From Bacteroidota bacterium (lineage in GTDB: Bacteria > Bacteroidota > Ignavibacteria > Kapaibacteriales > UBA2268): 64,000 bases of DNA. Position numbers and translations under genes: made by a program. Within the stretch, counting starts at the first letter, position 1; each line of letters begins with the position of its first letter. The notes under the pieces were generated by a model. The model saw only the letters and a program-made list of their open reading frames with translations, was not told the DNA's origin and searched no databases. Where the stretch lies: positions 1 to 64,000 of the forward strand of contig JARKQC010000154.1 of the NCBI GenBank assembly GCA_029974985.1. Reading direction: 5' to 3'. Shown here piece after piece: positions 36,762-45,727 of the stretch.

Positions 36762-38159
36762 ATGAAAAAGTATATTTTGTCTTTCGTTTTATTATTGATA
36801 ATTAATAATTTTTCTCTTTCTCAATCAGATTGGCAATTTGTAACTCTGTTAGAAGTTGGAAAAAGACCAATTAAGATTTTCAATTATGAAGAAAATATGT
36901 TTTCTAATATTTGGTTTGTATATTGTGCGGGATTAGACGCAAATCAAAATGGGATTCTTGACGATGGCGACGAAGCACCTTCAATATGGTATTTTGGAAC
37001 TGAACAAAAAATGATTTCAACTTTTAGCGATTTTTTTGGCGATTATACAAAGCCTAAAAAACTTATGGATTTAGATTTTCAAAATATCAAACTTCCTTAT
37101 AGATTTGATACAGAGTGCAAAAATGATATATGCAAAATCTATTTGCCCGAGCCAGGTGGTGTTAGCGAAGTTATAATTAAGTATCTATCTGGCAATGTCT
37201 ATGAAGATAATCTAGAATTTCAAATATCTAAAAAAATAATTTTAGAAGAACTTGTTAATGCAATTTCTGTTGGATATAATAAATCAAATCAAAAATTATT
37301 ATATTTAAGCAAACGCGAAGCTGAAAATATGACGGGGAATGTACTTGCTTACAATATGGATATGAATGAATATACTGATACTTTGCCCGCGAGAGCTGGG
37401 GTTCAGATGACTTTACCACTTGATTACCGTAATATTCTTATATTAAATGAAAAATTTAACGAAGAAATAACTGCAAATTATATGAATTATCACGTAGCAG
37501 GATATTTAGGCGATGGAAAACATTCTTTAATAAATGATATGGAGTTAGATAATAATCCCAATCATATTTTTTTCCATAGTTTACAAAATGGCGATATTAG
37601 AACGATTATTACATTTTCTGATATAGGTCTAATCCGAGCTTATAACGGTAGTAATATTTTAAGAGAAGAATATCTAAATACCGCCGGTGATATGGGCTTA
37701 AGAGAAACAATTTATGGTGAGGACAGTCATTATTATACAAGTTCTTACGATGGTAAAGTTTATATGTATGATTTCACGACTGATAATATTCAAATAATAG
37801 ATAAATTAAAGGCTTATGGGCAAGCAGAAAGTATTTTTATGACTTACTTTATGCTTTTTATAGCAACGCCATATATTGAAAGTTCAGATGAAACGAATAA
37901 TACAATTACTTTTTATGCAAAAGAACCCGTTTCGGTAAGTGATAATTTTAATTTAAATGAATTACAAATTTTCCCAAATCCTGCAAGTAATATTATTACA
38001 ATTAACGATAATAACATCATTAAAAATTATGAAATTTTCTCGATTTTAGGTGAAAAATTATTCGTAACAGATAAAAATACTATTGATATTAGTAAATTAG
38101 CAAATGGAATTTATTATATTAGATCTAATTTCAAATATTATAAATTTATTAAAAATTAA
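36762..38159 (+). CDS. Secreted T9SS cargo protein of unknown function
   Basis: Seen: 465 residues. The signal peptide is MKKYILSFVLLLIINNFSLS, and the ATG follows a purine-rich site (CGAGGTTGCC). The body contains an EF-hand-like calcium motif (LDANQNGILDDGDEAP) and strand-rich segments. The C terminus (about 390-465) is a T9SS domain (LQIFPNPASNIITINDN, YEIFSILGEKLF, LANGIYYIRSNFK). No catalytic motif is recognisable. Context: flanked by a divergent YitT gene and a downstream flavodoxin-like gene, with about 200 bp of AT-rich DNA upstream. Inference: exported, probably surface-bound. Confidence 0.65.
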   Translation: MKKYILSFVLLLIINNFSLSQSDWQFVTLLEVGKRPIKIFNYEENMFSNIWFVYCAGLDANQNGILDDGDEAPSIWYFGTEQKMISTFSDFFGDYTKPKKLMDLDFQNIKLPYRFDTECKNDICKIYLPEPGGVSEVIIKYLSGNVYEDNLEFQISKKIILEELVNAISVGYNKSNQKLLYLSKREAENMTGNVLAYNMDMNEYTDTLPARAGVQMTLPLDYRNILILNEKFNEEITANYMNYHVAGYLGDGKHSLINDMELDNNPNHIFFHSLQNGDIRTIITFSDIGLIRAYNGSNILREEYLNTAGDMGLRETIYGEDSHYYTSSYDGKVYMYDFTTDNIQIIDKLKAYGQAESIFMTYFMLFIATPYIESSDETNNTITFYAKEPVSVSDNFNLNELQIFPNPASNIITINDNNIIKNYEIFSILGEKLFVTDKNTIDISKLANGIYYIRSNFKYYKFIKN

Positions 38160-38299
38160 AATTTATGGAAAAGCTATAAATTTCAAATTATATTCAAGGA
38201 TTTTCAAAATTTATTATAAAAAACATCAATTAAATTTATACAATAATTCTAAAATGAAATAGTGTTAAATTAAAAATAAATTTCATTTTGGATTATTCA

Positions 38300-38893
38300 A
38301 TGAAAGTTCTTCTACTTGATTGCTTAAACAATAAAAATAATATAGATACTCATAATGCCATTAAAAGCCTTATTAAAGGTATAAAAAGTGCTGGTGGCGA
38401 AGTAAAACATATTGAAATTAGTAATTTAGATATAAAGCCATGTTTAGCTTGTACCGATGATTTATTATTTAGCTCTAATAATGAATGTAGATGCGATGAT
38501 GATATGAATAATTTATATCCAGAGTTTCGAAATTCAGATATTTGGGTTTTTGCAACGCATATAAATTCTAATGGTACAAGTGAATTTTTACGAAATTTTT
38601 TAGATAGACTCGAGCCACTTTTCCAACCTTTCTATATTTATGAGAATAATCAAAGTACTATTATTCCACAAGGAAATAAAATTAATGGAAAAATTTTATT
38701 GCTATCTTCTTATGAATATGAATATGCAAATTTAGCACGACAAATTTCAGAACATATTGATTCTTTAGGATTATTATTCTCAAAAGAAAGTGAAAATAAT
38801 ATACTTTTCGATTCTGAAAGAATAGATGAACAAAGGCTAAATATGATTTACGAACGTGGTAAGTCCTTGATATCAAATGAATCAAAATCATAA
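38300..38893 (+). CDS. Flavodoxin-fold NAD(P)H:FMN reductase / iron-sulfur flavoprotein-like protein
   Basis: Seen: start taken at 38300, giving 197 residues; a TTG four codons earlier is less likely. The N-terminal strand MKVLLLDCLNN is followed by an NTDTHNAIKSLIKGI-like helix (DTHNAIKSLIKGIKSAGGEV). A Cys region KPCLACTDDL...ECRCDDDM resembles the Cys motif of iron-sulfur flavoproteins. Then come NSDIWVFATHINSNGTSEFLRNFLDRL, the typical FMN-binding segment, and a C-terminal helix. Known: such proteins bind FMN and carry out electron transfer or quinone/metal reduction. Context: its end overlaps coaE by 17 bp. Both cysteine count and spacing deviate from the classic motif, so cluster binding is uncertain. 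Confidence 0.72.
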   Translation: MKVLLLDCLNNKNNIDTHNAIKSLIKGIKSAGGEVKHIEISNLDIKPCLACTDDLLFSSNNECRCDDDMNNLYPEFRNSDIWVFATHINSNGTSEFLRNFLDRLEPLFQPFYIYENNQSTIIPQGNKINGKILLLSSYEYEYANLARQISEHIDSLGLLFSKESENNILFDSERIDEQRLNMIYERGKSLISNESKS

Positions 38894-39569
38894 TAGCAAG
38901 CAAAATAATACTCTCGATAATGCAGTAGTCGTGGCTATCACGGGCGGTATTGCAAGTGGAAAAAGCGAAGTAGCAAAAATCATTAGCAAAAAAAATTATC
39001 CAATAATTTCTACGGATTTACTTGCTAAGGACTTAATGAATAATGATATTTCTCTAAAGAAGAAATTAATTAATGAATTTGGAGATGATATATATTTTTC
39101 AGATGGAACATTAAACTCAAAAAAACTTTCTGAAATAGTATTTTCTACTCAAAACGAATCTCAAAAAATTAAGAAGTTAAATTCCATTGTTCACCCAATT
39201 GTAATTGATAAAATGATTGAAACCATAGAGAGTTTAATTACAAATGGAAATAGACTAATTTTTGTAGAAAGTGCCTTAGTTTACGAGTCAGGATTAGACG
39301 CGGGTTTTGATTATATTATCACGGTTTCGAGTGATTACGAAACAAGGATTAATCGTGCTATGACGAGAACAAATCTAAGCCGCGAAGAAATAATTGCTCG
39401 AATAAATGAGCAAATTTCACAAGAAGAAAAAATAAGATTATCCGATTTTGAAATTGAGAACAATAAATCAATTAAAGAATTAGAAGATGCCACAATCTTA
39501 TTATTATCTATAATCGAATTTTTACCACCAAAAACAGATTATTCATTTTCCACAGATGGCGATAAATAA
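38877..39569 (+). CDS. coaE: Dephospho-CoA kinase
   Basis: Seen: 230 residues. P-loop ITGGIASGKSEVAKII, then IISTDLLAKDLM (acceptor-binding DxD-like region), SIVHPIVIDKM, LIFVESALVYESGLDAGFDYIITVSS, and a lid RAMTRTNLSREEIIARINEQ ending with Q..EEK. Known: final step of CoA synthesis, ATP + dephospho-CoA to CoA. The start lies 17 bp inside the preceding flavodoxin-like gene, which suggests translational coupling. The first about 16 residues (MNQNHNSKQNNTLDNA) form a polar extension. The 3' end overlaps the convergent CorC-family gene by 31 bp. Confidence 0.93.
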   Translation: MNQNHNSKQNNTLDNAVVVAITGGIASGKSEVAKIISKKNYPIISTDLLAKDLMNNDISLKKKLINEFGDDIYFSDGTLNSKKLSEIVFSTQNESQKIKKLNSIVHPIVIDKMIETIESLITNGNRLIFVESALVYESGLDAGFDYIITVSSDYETRINRAMTRTNLSREEIIARINEQISQEEKIRLSDFEIENNKSIKELEDATILLLSIIEFLPPKTDYSFSTDGDK

Positions 39570-40858
39570 GTTAATTTTACTTTTTCAATTTTTGTTTTAG
39601 TCCGCTTTAAAATAATAATTTCGTAATTAGCAATCCTTAACTTTGTATTTAATTCGGGGATAGTATCAGTTTCGGTAATAATTAATCCGCCTAATGATTC
39701 GTATTCTTCGCTTTCTGGAAGCTCTTCTGGCAAAACTTCGTTTAATTCTCTAACATTTATCGAGGCAACAACGAGAAAATTATTATCATCAATTTTTTCA
39801 ATATCTTTATTTATTTCGTCGTGTTCATCATTAATTTCTCCAACGATTTCCTCTAAAATATCCTCCATAGTAATTATTCCAGACGTACCTCCAAAATCAT
39901 CTAATACAATAGCCATTAATATTTTTTTTCTTTGAAAATTAGTTAATAATTCATCAATAAAATCATCTTCTTTTACAAAAATCGCAGGCCTCAAAACACT
40001 TTTATCTATTAGTGAATCTTCGTTTACATTTATTCCAACAATATCCTTTGTATGCAAAATTCCTAAAATATTATCTAAATCATTTTCATATACGGGATAG
40101 CGTGAAAATCCATCAGTTTTTACTGTATCATAAATATCTTTATAAGTCCAATCAATGCCAATAGATACTATTTTACTTCTCGGAGTCATAACTTGTCTTA
40201 CAATAGTATCTTTGAAATCAAAAATATTATCAATTTGCCTACTTTCATTTAATTCTAAATTCCCAGCTTTGGTGCTTTCTTCAATAATCTCACGAATTTG
40301 CTCTTCGGTATTTAATTTGTCGCTCTCATTAGATTTTCTAAATAAAAATAGGAATAATTTTTCACTAATTTCAAATATAAACCTTATTGGAAATAGCAAT
40401 TTATGTTGAAAATATACGGGTAAAACTGAAATTAATGAATATTTAACATAAAATTTGCCAGAAAAAGCTTTTGGAAAAATTTCTATTATTATATATAGAA
40501 TTGGAATTATTACAAGAAAAATTAATAGATAAGAAATTGATTGAGATTTACTACTAGCAATTTGTAAAAAATCTGGTAATAAATTTTCGTTTAATTGTAT
40601 ATAATTTGTAAATAATTCATTAAATTGGAATGTGATAATTAGAATAATAATAAATTTTAAATATTCGAGACTAATTGAATATTTTTTATAATCATTTGTA
40701 ACTTTTAAGCATAATTTTTCAATATTGCTTTGGTTATTTGAGTCTTCATTATCAAAAAAGTTTCTGAATTTACTTAATGCAATATTTGCTAAATTCAATA
40801 AAACAGCTAAAATTACTAATATAAATATTAATAAAATAATACCCGTATCACTTTCCAT
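39539..40858 (-). CDS. CNNM/CorC family protein (DUF21, CBS pair, CorC_HlyC domain)
   Basis: Seen: 439 residues. An N-terminal membrane part (helices near 5-25, 68-85, 105-130 and 140-165) precedes paired CBS domains (VRQVMTPRSKIVSIGIDWTY; LGILHTKDIVG; MAIVLDDFGGTSGIITMEDI) and the motif EEIVGEINDEHDE. A C-terminal CorC_HlyC (FAD-binding-like) domain contains YESLGGLIITETDTIPE. Known: the family exports or regulates Mg2+/Co2+, sometimes annotated as hemolysin-like. Context: follows recO with no gap (recO stop and this ATG are adjacent), so they are cotranscribed. The 3' end overlaps convergent coaE by 31 bp. Confidence 0.87.
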   Translation of the reverse strand: MESDTGIILLIFILVILAVLLNLANIALSKFRNFFDNEDSNNQSNIEKLCLKVTNDYKKYSISLEYLKFIIILIITFQFNELFTNYIQLNENLLPDFLQIASSKSQSISYLLIFLVIIPILYIIIEIFPKAFSGKFYVKYSLISVLPVYFQHKLLFPIRFIFEISEKLFLFLFRKSNESDKLNTEEQIREIIEESTKAGNLELNESRQIDNIFDFKDTIVRQVMTPRSKIVSIGIDWTYKDIYDTVKTDGFSRYPVYENDLDNILGILHTKDIVGINVNEDSLIDKSVLRPAIFVKEDDFIDELLTNFQRKKILMAIVLDDFGGTSGIITMEDILEEIVGEINDEHDEINKDIEKIDDNNFLVVASINVRELNEVLPEELPESEEYESLGGLIITETDTIPELNTKLRIANYEIIILKRTKTKIEKVKLTYLSPSVENE

Positions 40859-41587
40859 TTAAAAATATAAACCTGATTTTAAAACAAAACTAAAATCTAA
40901 ATGATATGAGAAATAAACACTAAAAAAATTGTTTAAAATTGTAAATTCATTTTTATTTAATTCAATATTTTCGATTGAATCAAGATTTGAGCAGGAAATT
41001 TCGTATAATTTATTAGCAATTTCATTATTCATTTTAAATATTTTGTTATGATATGATTTTTCATTTATAAGCACATTCCCCGTATCAATAATAATATTTG
41101 TAAGAGCTTGTTTATTATCATCAATATCAATTAAATTTAATTCAAAACCCATTATTTTTACAAATTGACAGAAAAAAAATATTACAAGGCTATTAGGATT
41201 ATTTTTTAAATCATTCAAAAATCCAATAGTGTCGCTCAATAAATCATATAATTCAAAATTTGGAATTTTATTTAATTGAGTTTTTGAAATGGTTTCAATA
41301 AGCATAAATCCTGCAGAAAGATGTTCGGGGCTTTTATATATTTTCAATATTTTTTTTGAAATTTCAGATTTAGATAATAAATAAAGGTCGGTATTTGGTT
41401 TTAAATAAAAATTAAAGTTAGAAATTGACAAAGGTTCTAAAGAACTTGCAAATTTATTTTTTGGCAAACGAGAGCCTTTTGCTATCATTGAAATTTTGCC
41501 ATAATCCTTTGAGAATACACTAACTATCTTACTTGTATCACCAAATTTTTTAGAATTTAGTATTATTACTTCACTTGTTACAATCAT
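40859..41587 (-). CDS. recO: DNA repair protein RecO
   Basis: Seen: start taken at 41587 (MIVTSEVIILNSKKFGDTSK), giving 242 residues; a longer frame adds 15 hydrophobic non-family residues. The OB-fold N terminus (IVSVFSKDYGKISMIAKGSR), LEPLSISNFNFYLKPNTDLYLL and an alpha-helical C-terminal half (HLSAGFMLIETISKT, VIFFFCQFVKIMGF) fit RecO. The zinc-binding Cys set of many RecO proteins is not visible. Known: RecO with RecR and RecF helps RecA displace SSB. Context: directly adjoins the CorC-family gene downstream; tRNA-Asn is divergent upstream. Confidence 0.85.
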   Translation of the reverse strand: MIVTSEVIILNSKKFGDTSKIVSVFSKDYGKISMIAKGSRLPKNKFASSLEPLSISNFNFYLKPNTDLYLLSKSEISKKILKIYKSPEHLSAGFMLIETISKTQLNKIPNFELYDLLSDTIGFLNDLKNNPNSLVIFFFCQFVKIMGFELNLIDIDDNKQALTNIIIDTGNVLINEKSYHNKIFKMNNEIANKLYEISCSNLDSIENIELNKNEFTILNNFFSVYFSYHLDFSFVLKSGLYF

Positions 41588-41625
41588 AAAAAAATAAAAA
41601 AATTTTAAAAAAATGTAAAAATTAT

Positions 41626-41656
41626 TTTGCAAATATACAAAAAGTTATTACTTTTG
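41626..41656 (+). promoter_or_regulatory. Promoter of tRNA-Asn
   Basis: TTTG at 41626-41629, 19 bp, TACTTTTG at 41649-41656, 13 bp before the mature tRNA. The same geometry is found at the initiator tRNA. Confidence 0.8.
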
Positions 41657-41669
41657 TACTTCCTACTTT

Positions 41670-41743
41670 TCCCAAGTAGCTCAGTTGGTTAGAGCATCTG
41701 ACTGTTAATCAGAGGGTCGGGGGTTCAAGTCCCTCCTTGGGAG
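41670..41743 (+). tRNA. tRNA-Asn (anticodon GTT)
   Basis: Acceptor TCCCAAG/CTTGGGA with discriminator G, D arm GCTC...GAGC, anticodon stem CTGA.../TCAG around GTT (41704-41706), T arm GGGGG-TTCAAGT-CCCTC. CCA is not encoded. Confidence 0.96.
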
Positions 41744-41763
41744 CTGAAAAAAAAGAAAAAAGT

Positions 41764-41790
41764 GGCTGTCAGTAATGGCAGCTTTTTTTT
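41764..41790 (+). terminator. Terminator of tRNA-Asn
   Basis: GCTGTCA (41765-41771) pairs with TGGCAGC (41776-41782) around GTAA, followed by eight Ts. Confidence 0.85.
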
Positions 41791-42003
41791 ATTCCTAATA
41801 TAAAAATCATTCCTAAAATAATCAAAAACAAATTAGTATCAATTCAAAATTACAAAAATAATATTAAATTAAATATTTTTAACAAAAACAATCATTTCGA
41901 TAGAGTATTAACATCAAATTTGATATGTATTTAAAAAAAATTAGTTAAATTTAAACTAATGTAAGTGAACAATTTTCAAAATATTATTTTAAGGATGTTT
42001 TTT

Positions 42004-43815
42004 ATGCTCAAAGGACACCCAAAAGGACTATTGGTAGCCTCCGTTGCAAATATGGGAGAGCGATTTGGTTTTTATACAATGATGGCAATTCTGGTATTAT
42101 TTTTACAAGCAAAATATGGATTATCAGAAGAATCGGCTGGTGATATTTATAGCTGGTTTTATTTCGGTATATATGGAGCGGCTTTAGTTGGTGGTTTGCT
42201 TGCCGATGCTACAAAAAAGTATAAAATGGTAATTTTTGTTGGTATTGTAGTAATGCTTGCAGGCTATATCGTATTAGCAACACCCGGTATGCCGCTTACA
42301 ATTACAATAATTGGATTAGTAACTATTGCCTTTGGAAATGGGCTTTTTAAAGGCAATTTACAAGCAGTCGTCGGTCAATTATATGATAATCCTCAATATT
42401 CAAAAATGCGGGATTCTGCATTTATGCTATTTTATATGGCAATTAACGTTGGAGCATTCTTCGCACCATTCGCCGCAACGGGAGTTCGTAATTGGTGGTT
42501 AAGCACTAATGGTTATCTTCACGATGGTTCTTTACCCGCTTTGTGCCATCAATTTTTAAATGGCTCACTAACAAATACAAGCGAATTTCAAACATTAGCT
42601 AATCAAGTTAGTATGAGCAGAGCTGTTACGGATTTAAAGCTATTTGCAAGTAATTATTTGGATTTATTTGCTCAAGGATATAATTACGCTTTTGCAATAG
42701 CCGCTGGCTCGATGATTGTTTCAATGGTTGTATATATGCTATTCCAAAGACACTTACCGAATAAAGAAAAAGTTGCAGAAGAAGCAAAAGTTGAGAAAAA
42801 TGTAAAAACTGAAAGTAAAAAAGATAATGGTAATATATTAGCAACAGTTTACGCGGCGTTAGGATTAATCGCGACTGCTATTATTTTCCATTTTGTATTT
42901 AATGATTATAAACTTGGTATGGCAGTTGGACTTTTCGTTGCATTTGTTACTTGGATATTCAAAAGTGCAAGTAAAGAAGAAATGCCAAGCGTTATGTCTC
43001 TAATTTTAGTATTTGTAGTTGTGATATTCTTCTGGATGTCATTCCATCAAAATGGATTAACGCTCACTTATTTCGCTCGTGATTATATTGTTAAGACTGT
43101 TGATAGTTTCACTTATTTATTCTTTACATTACCTTCGATTATTTCAGTAATTATCTGTATTGCGGGCGTTGCTATGCTACTTATGAATTCAATTAAAGGT
43201 ACAATGAAAATTGTTGCGGGCGTTATGGCTGTGGCTGGTGCGGCGGCTTGTTATTGGTTTGTTGCAAATAATGACATTCAAAATGCAATTTCTCCCGAAG
43301 TATTCCAATCATTTAATCCGATATTTATAGTATCGCTCACTCCGCTTGTAATGGGATTTTTTGGATGGTTAGCAAAACGCAATATCGAGCCTTCTACTCC
43401 AAAAAAAATCGGGATTGGAATGGTCATTGCTTCGTTTGGATTTGTCATCATATTAATGGCTTCATTTAGTTTAGTATCTCCATTATTAATAAAATCACAA
43501 GGGCTAACTGATTACGCACGCGTTTCACCTTATTGGCTTATAAGTAGTTATTTAGTATTAACTGTTGCGGAACTTTTCTTAAGTCCAATGGGGCTATCTT
43601 TTGTGTCTAAAGTTGCACCACCAAGATTCCAAGGTTTAATGCAAGGCGGTTGGTTGCTTGCAACAGCAGTAGGTAATAAACTTTTATTCGTAGGTAGTTA
43701 TTTCTGGGGACGTCTCGAATTATGGCAACTTTGGGCAATTTTTGTTGTCTGCTGTATATTATCGGCACTCTTTATTTTCTCAATTATGAAAAAATTAGAA
43801 AAAGCTACTGCATAA
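42004..43815 (+). CDS. Proton-dependent oligopeptide transporter (POT/PTR family)
   Basis: Seen: start taken at 42004 (MLKGHPKGLLVASV, with AAGGATG upstream), giving 603 residues; a GTG at 41965 would add 13. About 12-14 transmembrane helices. The family's ExxER-type site appears as NMGERFGFYTMMAILVLFL, then FGIYGAALVGGLLADA, GNGLFKGNLQAVVGQLYD and FMLFYMAINVGAFFAP (PTR2 signature FYxxINxG). A charged cytosolic linker EEAKVEKNVKTESKKD and a C-terminal SPMGLSFVSKVAPPRFQG follow. Known: imports di- and tripeptides with protons across the inner membrane. Inference: partners the exported peptidases in this window for peptide use. Flanked by terminators, so monocistronic. Confidence 0.9.
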   Translation: MLKGHPKGLLVASVANMGERFGFYTMMAILVLFLQAKYGLSEESAGDIYSWFYFGIYGAALVGGLLADATKKYKMVIFVGIVVMLAGYIVLATPGMPLTITIIGLVTIAFGNGLFKGNLQAVVGQLYDNPQYSKMRDSAFMLFYMAINVGAFFAPFAATGVRNWWLSTNGYLHDGSLPALCHQFLNGSLTNTSEFQTLANQVSMSRAVTDLKLFASNYLDLFAQGYNYAFAIAAGSMIVSMVVYMLFQRHLPNKEKVAEEAKVEKNVKTESKKDNGNILATVYAALGLIATAIIFHFVFNDYKLGMAVGLFVAFVTWIFKSASKEEMPSVMSLILVFVVVIFFWMSFHQNGLTLTYFARDYIVKTVDSFTYLFFTLPSIISVIICIAGVAMLLMNSIKGTMKIVAGVMAVAGAAACYWFVANNDIQNAISPEVFQSFNPIFIVSLTPLVMGFFGWLAKRNIEPSTPKKIGIGMVIASFGFVIILMASFSLVSPLLIKSQGLTDYARVSPYWLISSYLVLTVAELFLSPMGLSFVSKVAPPRFQGLMQGGWLLATAVGNKLLFVGSYFWGRLELWQLWAIFVVCCILSALFIFSIMKKLEKATA

Positions 43816-43835
43816 AAATTAATAAAAAAATCACA

Positions 43836-43877
43836 AAAAAGAAGGGGCAAAATTTAAAAAATTAGCCCCTTCTTTTT
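43836..43877. terminator. Bidirectional terminator between the POT gene and a convergent gene
   Basis: GAAGGGGC (43841-43848) pairs with GCCCCTTC (43865-43872). A runs on the left and T runs on the right could serve both strands. Confidence 0.8.
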
Positions 43878-43923
43878 GAAAAATCAAATAAAAATAATCA
43901 TTAAATAGTAGTAGAAGAGCCAG

Positions 43924-44592
43924 TTAAATATAATGTATTTTGTTCTTATCCCAAAATGATAAATTAGTATCGAAATTCACATTTATTAAATAGTCTTGAA
44001 TAATTCCAGTAGTGCCATTTAAAAAATTATTTGTTTGATAGATATTAATTGGGGTAAATCCACCTCCATTAATAGGAATATTTAAGTCGAAGTTACCATC
44101 TAATATACCGTTCTGATAAGTCAATGGAAGTGTATAGTTTAGTGGAATATTATAATCAATATAAGAAGTTTCTGAATATATACCATTAATATTTACAGAA
44201 ACATTATAAATATTTTCATAAAATTTTGTAAAATTACTGTCAATTGTAATTTGATGTGAATTTTTAGCTGGGTCAGAATTTTGAATAGTAATTATTCTTG
44301 AACTTTTATAAAATCCATTTGAAAGATCAAAAAAATTAGGTTTGCCACTATTACTTTTACTGCTATGAGCACAAGCAATTCCAAAAATTGAAACACCAAC
44401 CCCTATAGGATTAAAAAGTTCGGGAAACTCATCAAATATAGCATTAAAAGAAAATTTACCTGTAACTGGATCAGCGTGCATACAACCACGACCCTGAATA
44501 ATTGTATTTATAATATTATCTTGGCTGATTGATTTATTTAATTCTTTCAAAAGCGAAATAGCACCAGAATAATTAAAAAGTATAACATGCAT
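43924..44592 (-). CDS. Uncharacterised protein downstream of a repeat element
   Basis: Seen: 222 residues with no obvious signal peptide or membrane helix. The N-terminal half includes IIQGRGCMHADPVTGKFSFN and NPIGVGVSIFGIACAHSS, and the C-terminal half is strand-rich with many Asn/Tyr (SYIDYNIPLNYTLPL, NLNIPINGGG-like). I do not recognise the family. The reading frame is intact, with codon use and AT content like its surroundings. Context: a CCCGG/GCGACAG-type element (copy C) lies about 140 bp upstream in the same orientation as for the two Cys-rich genes, the only shared feature I can see. It is convergent with the peptide transporter. Confidence 0.5.
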   Translation of the reverse strand: MHVILFNYSGAISLLKELNKSISQDNIINTIIQGRGCMHADPVTGKFSFNAIFDEFPELFNPIGVGVSIFGIACAHSSKSNSGKPNFFDLSNGFYKSSRIITIQNSDPAKNSHQITIDSNFTKFYENIYNVSVNINGIYSETSYIDYNIPLNYTLPLTYQNGILDGNFDLNIPINGGGFTPINIYQTNNFLNGTTGIIQDYLINVNFDTNLSFWDKNKIHYI

Positions 44593-44730
44593 AATTTTAA
44601 ACCCTAAAATTATTAAACAAAAATTTATTTAAACTATATTTTTTATTCTATTAAAATTAATAACTATTTATTTATAAATGATTATTTAAAAACAAGAAAA
44701 ATCATAATTCACTTAAAAAATATTTTTAAA

Positions 44731-44800
44731 GCGACAGTAAAATATCAAAGCGATTGATGTAGAAACTGTCGCCCAAAAACAATGCCGGGGATTTTTCTTT
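44731..44800 (-). repeat. Upstream hairpin element (CCCGG/GCGACAG type), copy C
   Basis: Read on the minus strand: AAAATCCCCGGCATTG, GGGCGACAG, 28 bp, CTGTCGCTTT. GCGACAG (44766-44772) and CTGTCGC (44731-44737) pair perfectly. Order and spacing match copies A and B, but the AT-rich flank is more diverged. The surrounding gap 44593-45096 is AT-rich and I see no real gene in it. Confidence 0.6.
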
Positions 44801-45096
44801 TAAAATAAAATTTATATAATTTACATTTGAAAAAAATAATGCATTGTTTAACTTTTGAGCGGAATAATAAATTTGAGTAATAAATAAAAAATATGCAAAC
44901 TTGATAAAAAAATAAATTTTATAGTCTATTACCAACTTATGATAATATGAATATTTAGGATTCTTAATAAAAAAAATTTCAAGCATAAAACAACATTTTA
45001 ATTAACAAATTAATTTTTATCAAAATTAAATATAATTTTTCATAAAATCAAAATAAATTTATTAATTGGAATTATTTATTGTAATTGATTTGCTTT

Positions 45097-45705
45097 TTAA
45101 TTAGATAAATATTTTATTTCAGTTGCAATTTCATTAATTACTTCTTTATTAAAAATTTCTTTTTTTTCTCGATTTTTAATTGAATATATATAAAAAACTT
45201 TACCACCATAAATTTTTGTGAATTTTTTATGAGTTTTGTTTTGAATATTTTTTTCTTTAAAAATTTGTGGTAATTGAGTCCCACTACCAAATGAAATAGG
45301 TTTAATTTGAAGACCTATGAATTTATCATTAATTTTTATAAAAAAATCAATATTATATAATCTATCCCATTCATCAGGAGCGGGTTCAATCTTTATCTTT
45401 AAAATTTCTTGAAGTTGTCCGTAAATAGTTTGAATTTCTGTAATATAACCGTCATAAGTTCGGTCAATTACAAGTTGAATAATATAATCAATACAATCTT
45501 GTTCAGTTATGTCAGAAATTTCAGCTTGAATTACTTCTGTAATTTTGGTATAAAGTTTTTTACCAAGTTCAATTATATGTTCTTTAGGTTTTACATTACG
45601 GAAATAATACTCACGCCATTCATCAAGATTTTTAGGTGAGCATTTTCTTATTGATTCAGAAGTAGGTCAAATATTTCTTTTGAAATTTAGTTGGAAACGA
45701 TTCAT
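45097..45705 (-). pseudogene. MjaI-like restriction endonuclease interrupted by TGA at codon 13, locus B
   Basis: Seen: minus-strand frame from ATG at 45703-45705 to TAA at 45097-45099, 203 codons, with one in-frame TGA at 45667-45669. The product reads MNRFQLNFKRNI-stop-PTSESIRKCSPK, then LDEWREYYFRNVKPKEHIIE, KKLYTKITEVIQAEISDITE, APDEWDRLYNIDFFIKIND and KFIGLQIKPISF. The D...QIK set looks like a PD-(D/E)XK core. No ATG, GTG or TTG follows the stop in frame, so restart is unlikely. Known (from memory): this matches MjaI-family type II endonucleases, whose prototype cuts CTAG. TGA to TGG (Trp) would restore the frame. Context: 22 bp after the methyltransferase stop, so one operon. Inference: a recently silenced restriction gene, or a sequencing/assembly error. 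Confidence 0.72.
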
Positions 45706-45727
45706 TGCACTATTTAAAATCTACTCT

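Noticed and set aside
39539-39569. Convergent 31-bp overlap of coaE and the CorC gene as a sign of a wrong start or frameshift
   Set aside because: Both proteins have normal C-terminal ends. Tail-to-tail overlap is acceptable and needs no special explanation.
44726-44986. Open minus-strand frame of 86 codons upstream of the 44592 start
   Set aside because: It overlaps element copy C and resembles AT-rich random sequence; no ribosome site and no homology to the frames at copies A and B.
45667-45669. TGA read as Trp or selenocysteine in the MjaI-like gene
   Set aside because: TGA ends other intact genes here (for example 34774-34776 and 26312-26314), so recoding to Trp is not general. No selenocysteine insertion hairpin is evident just after it.
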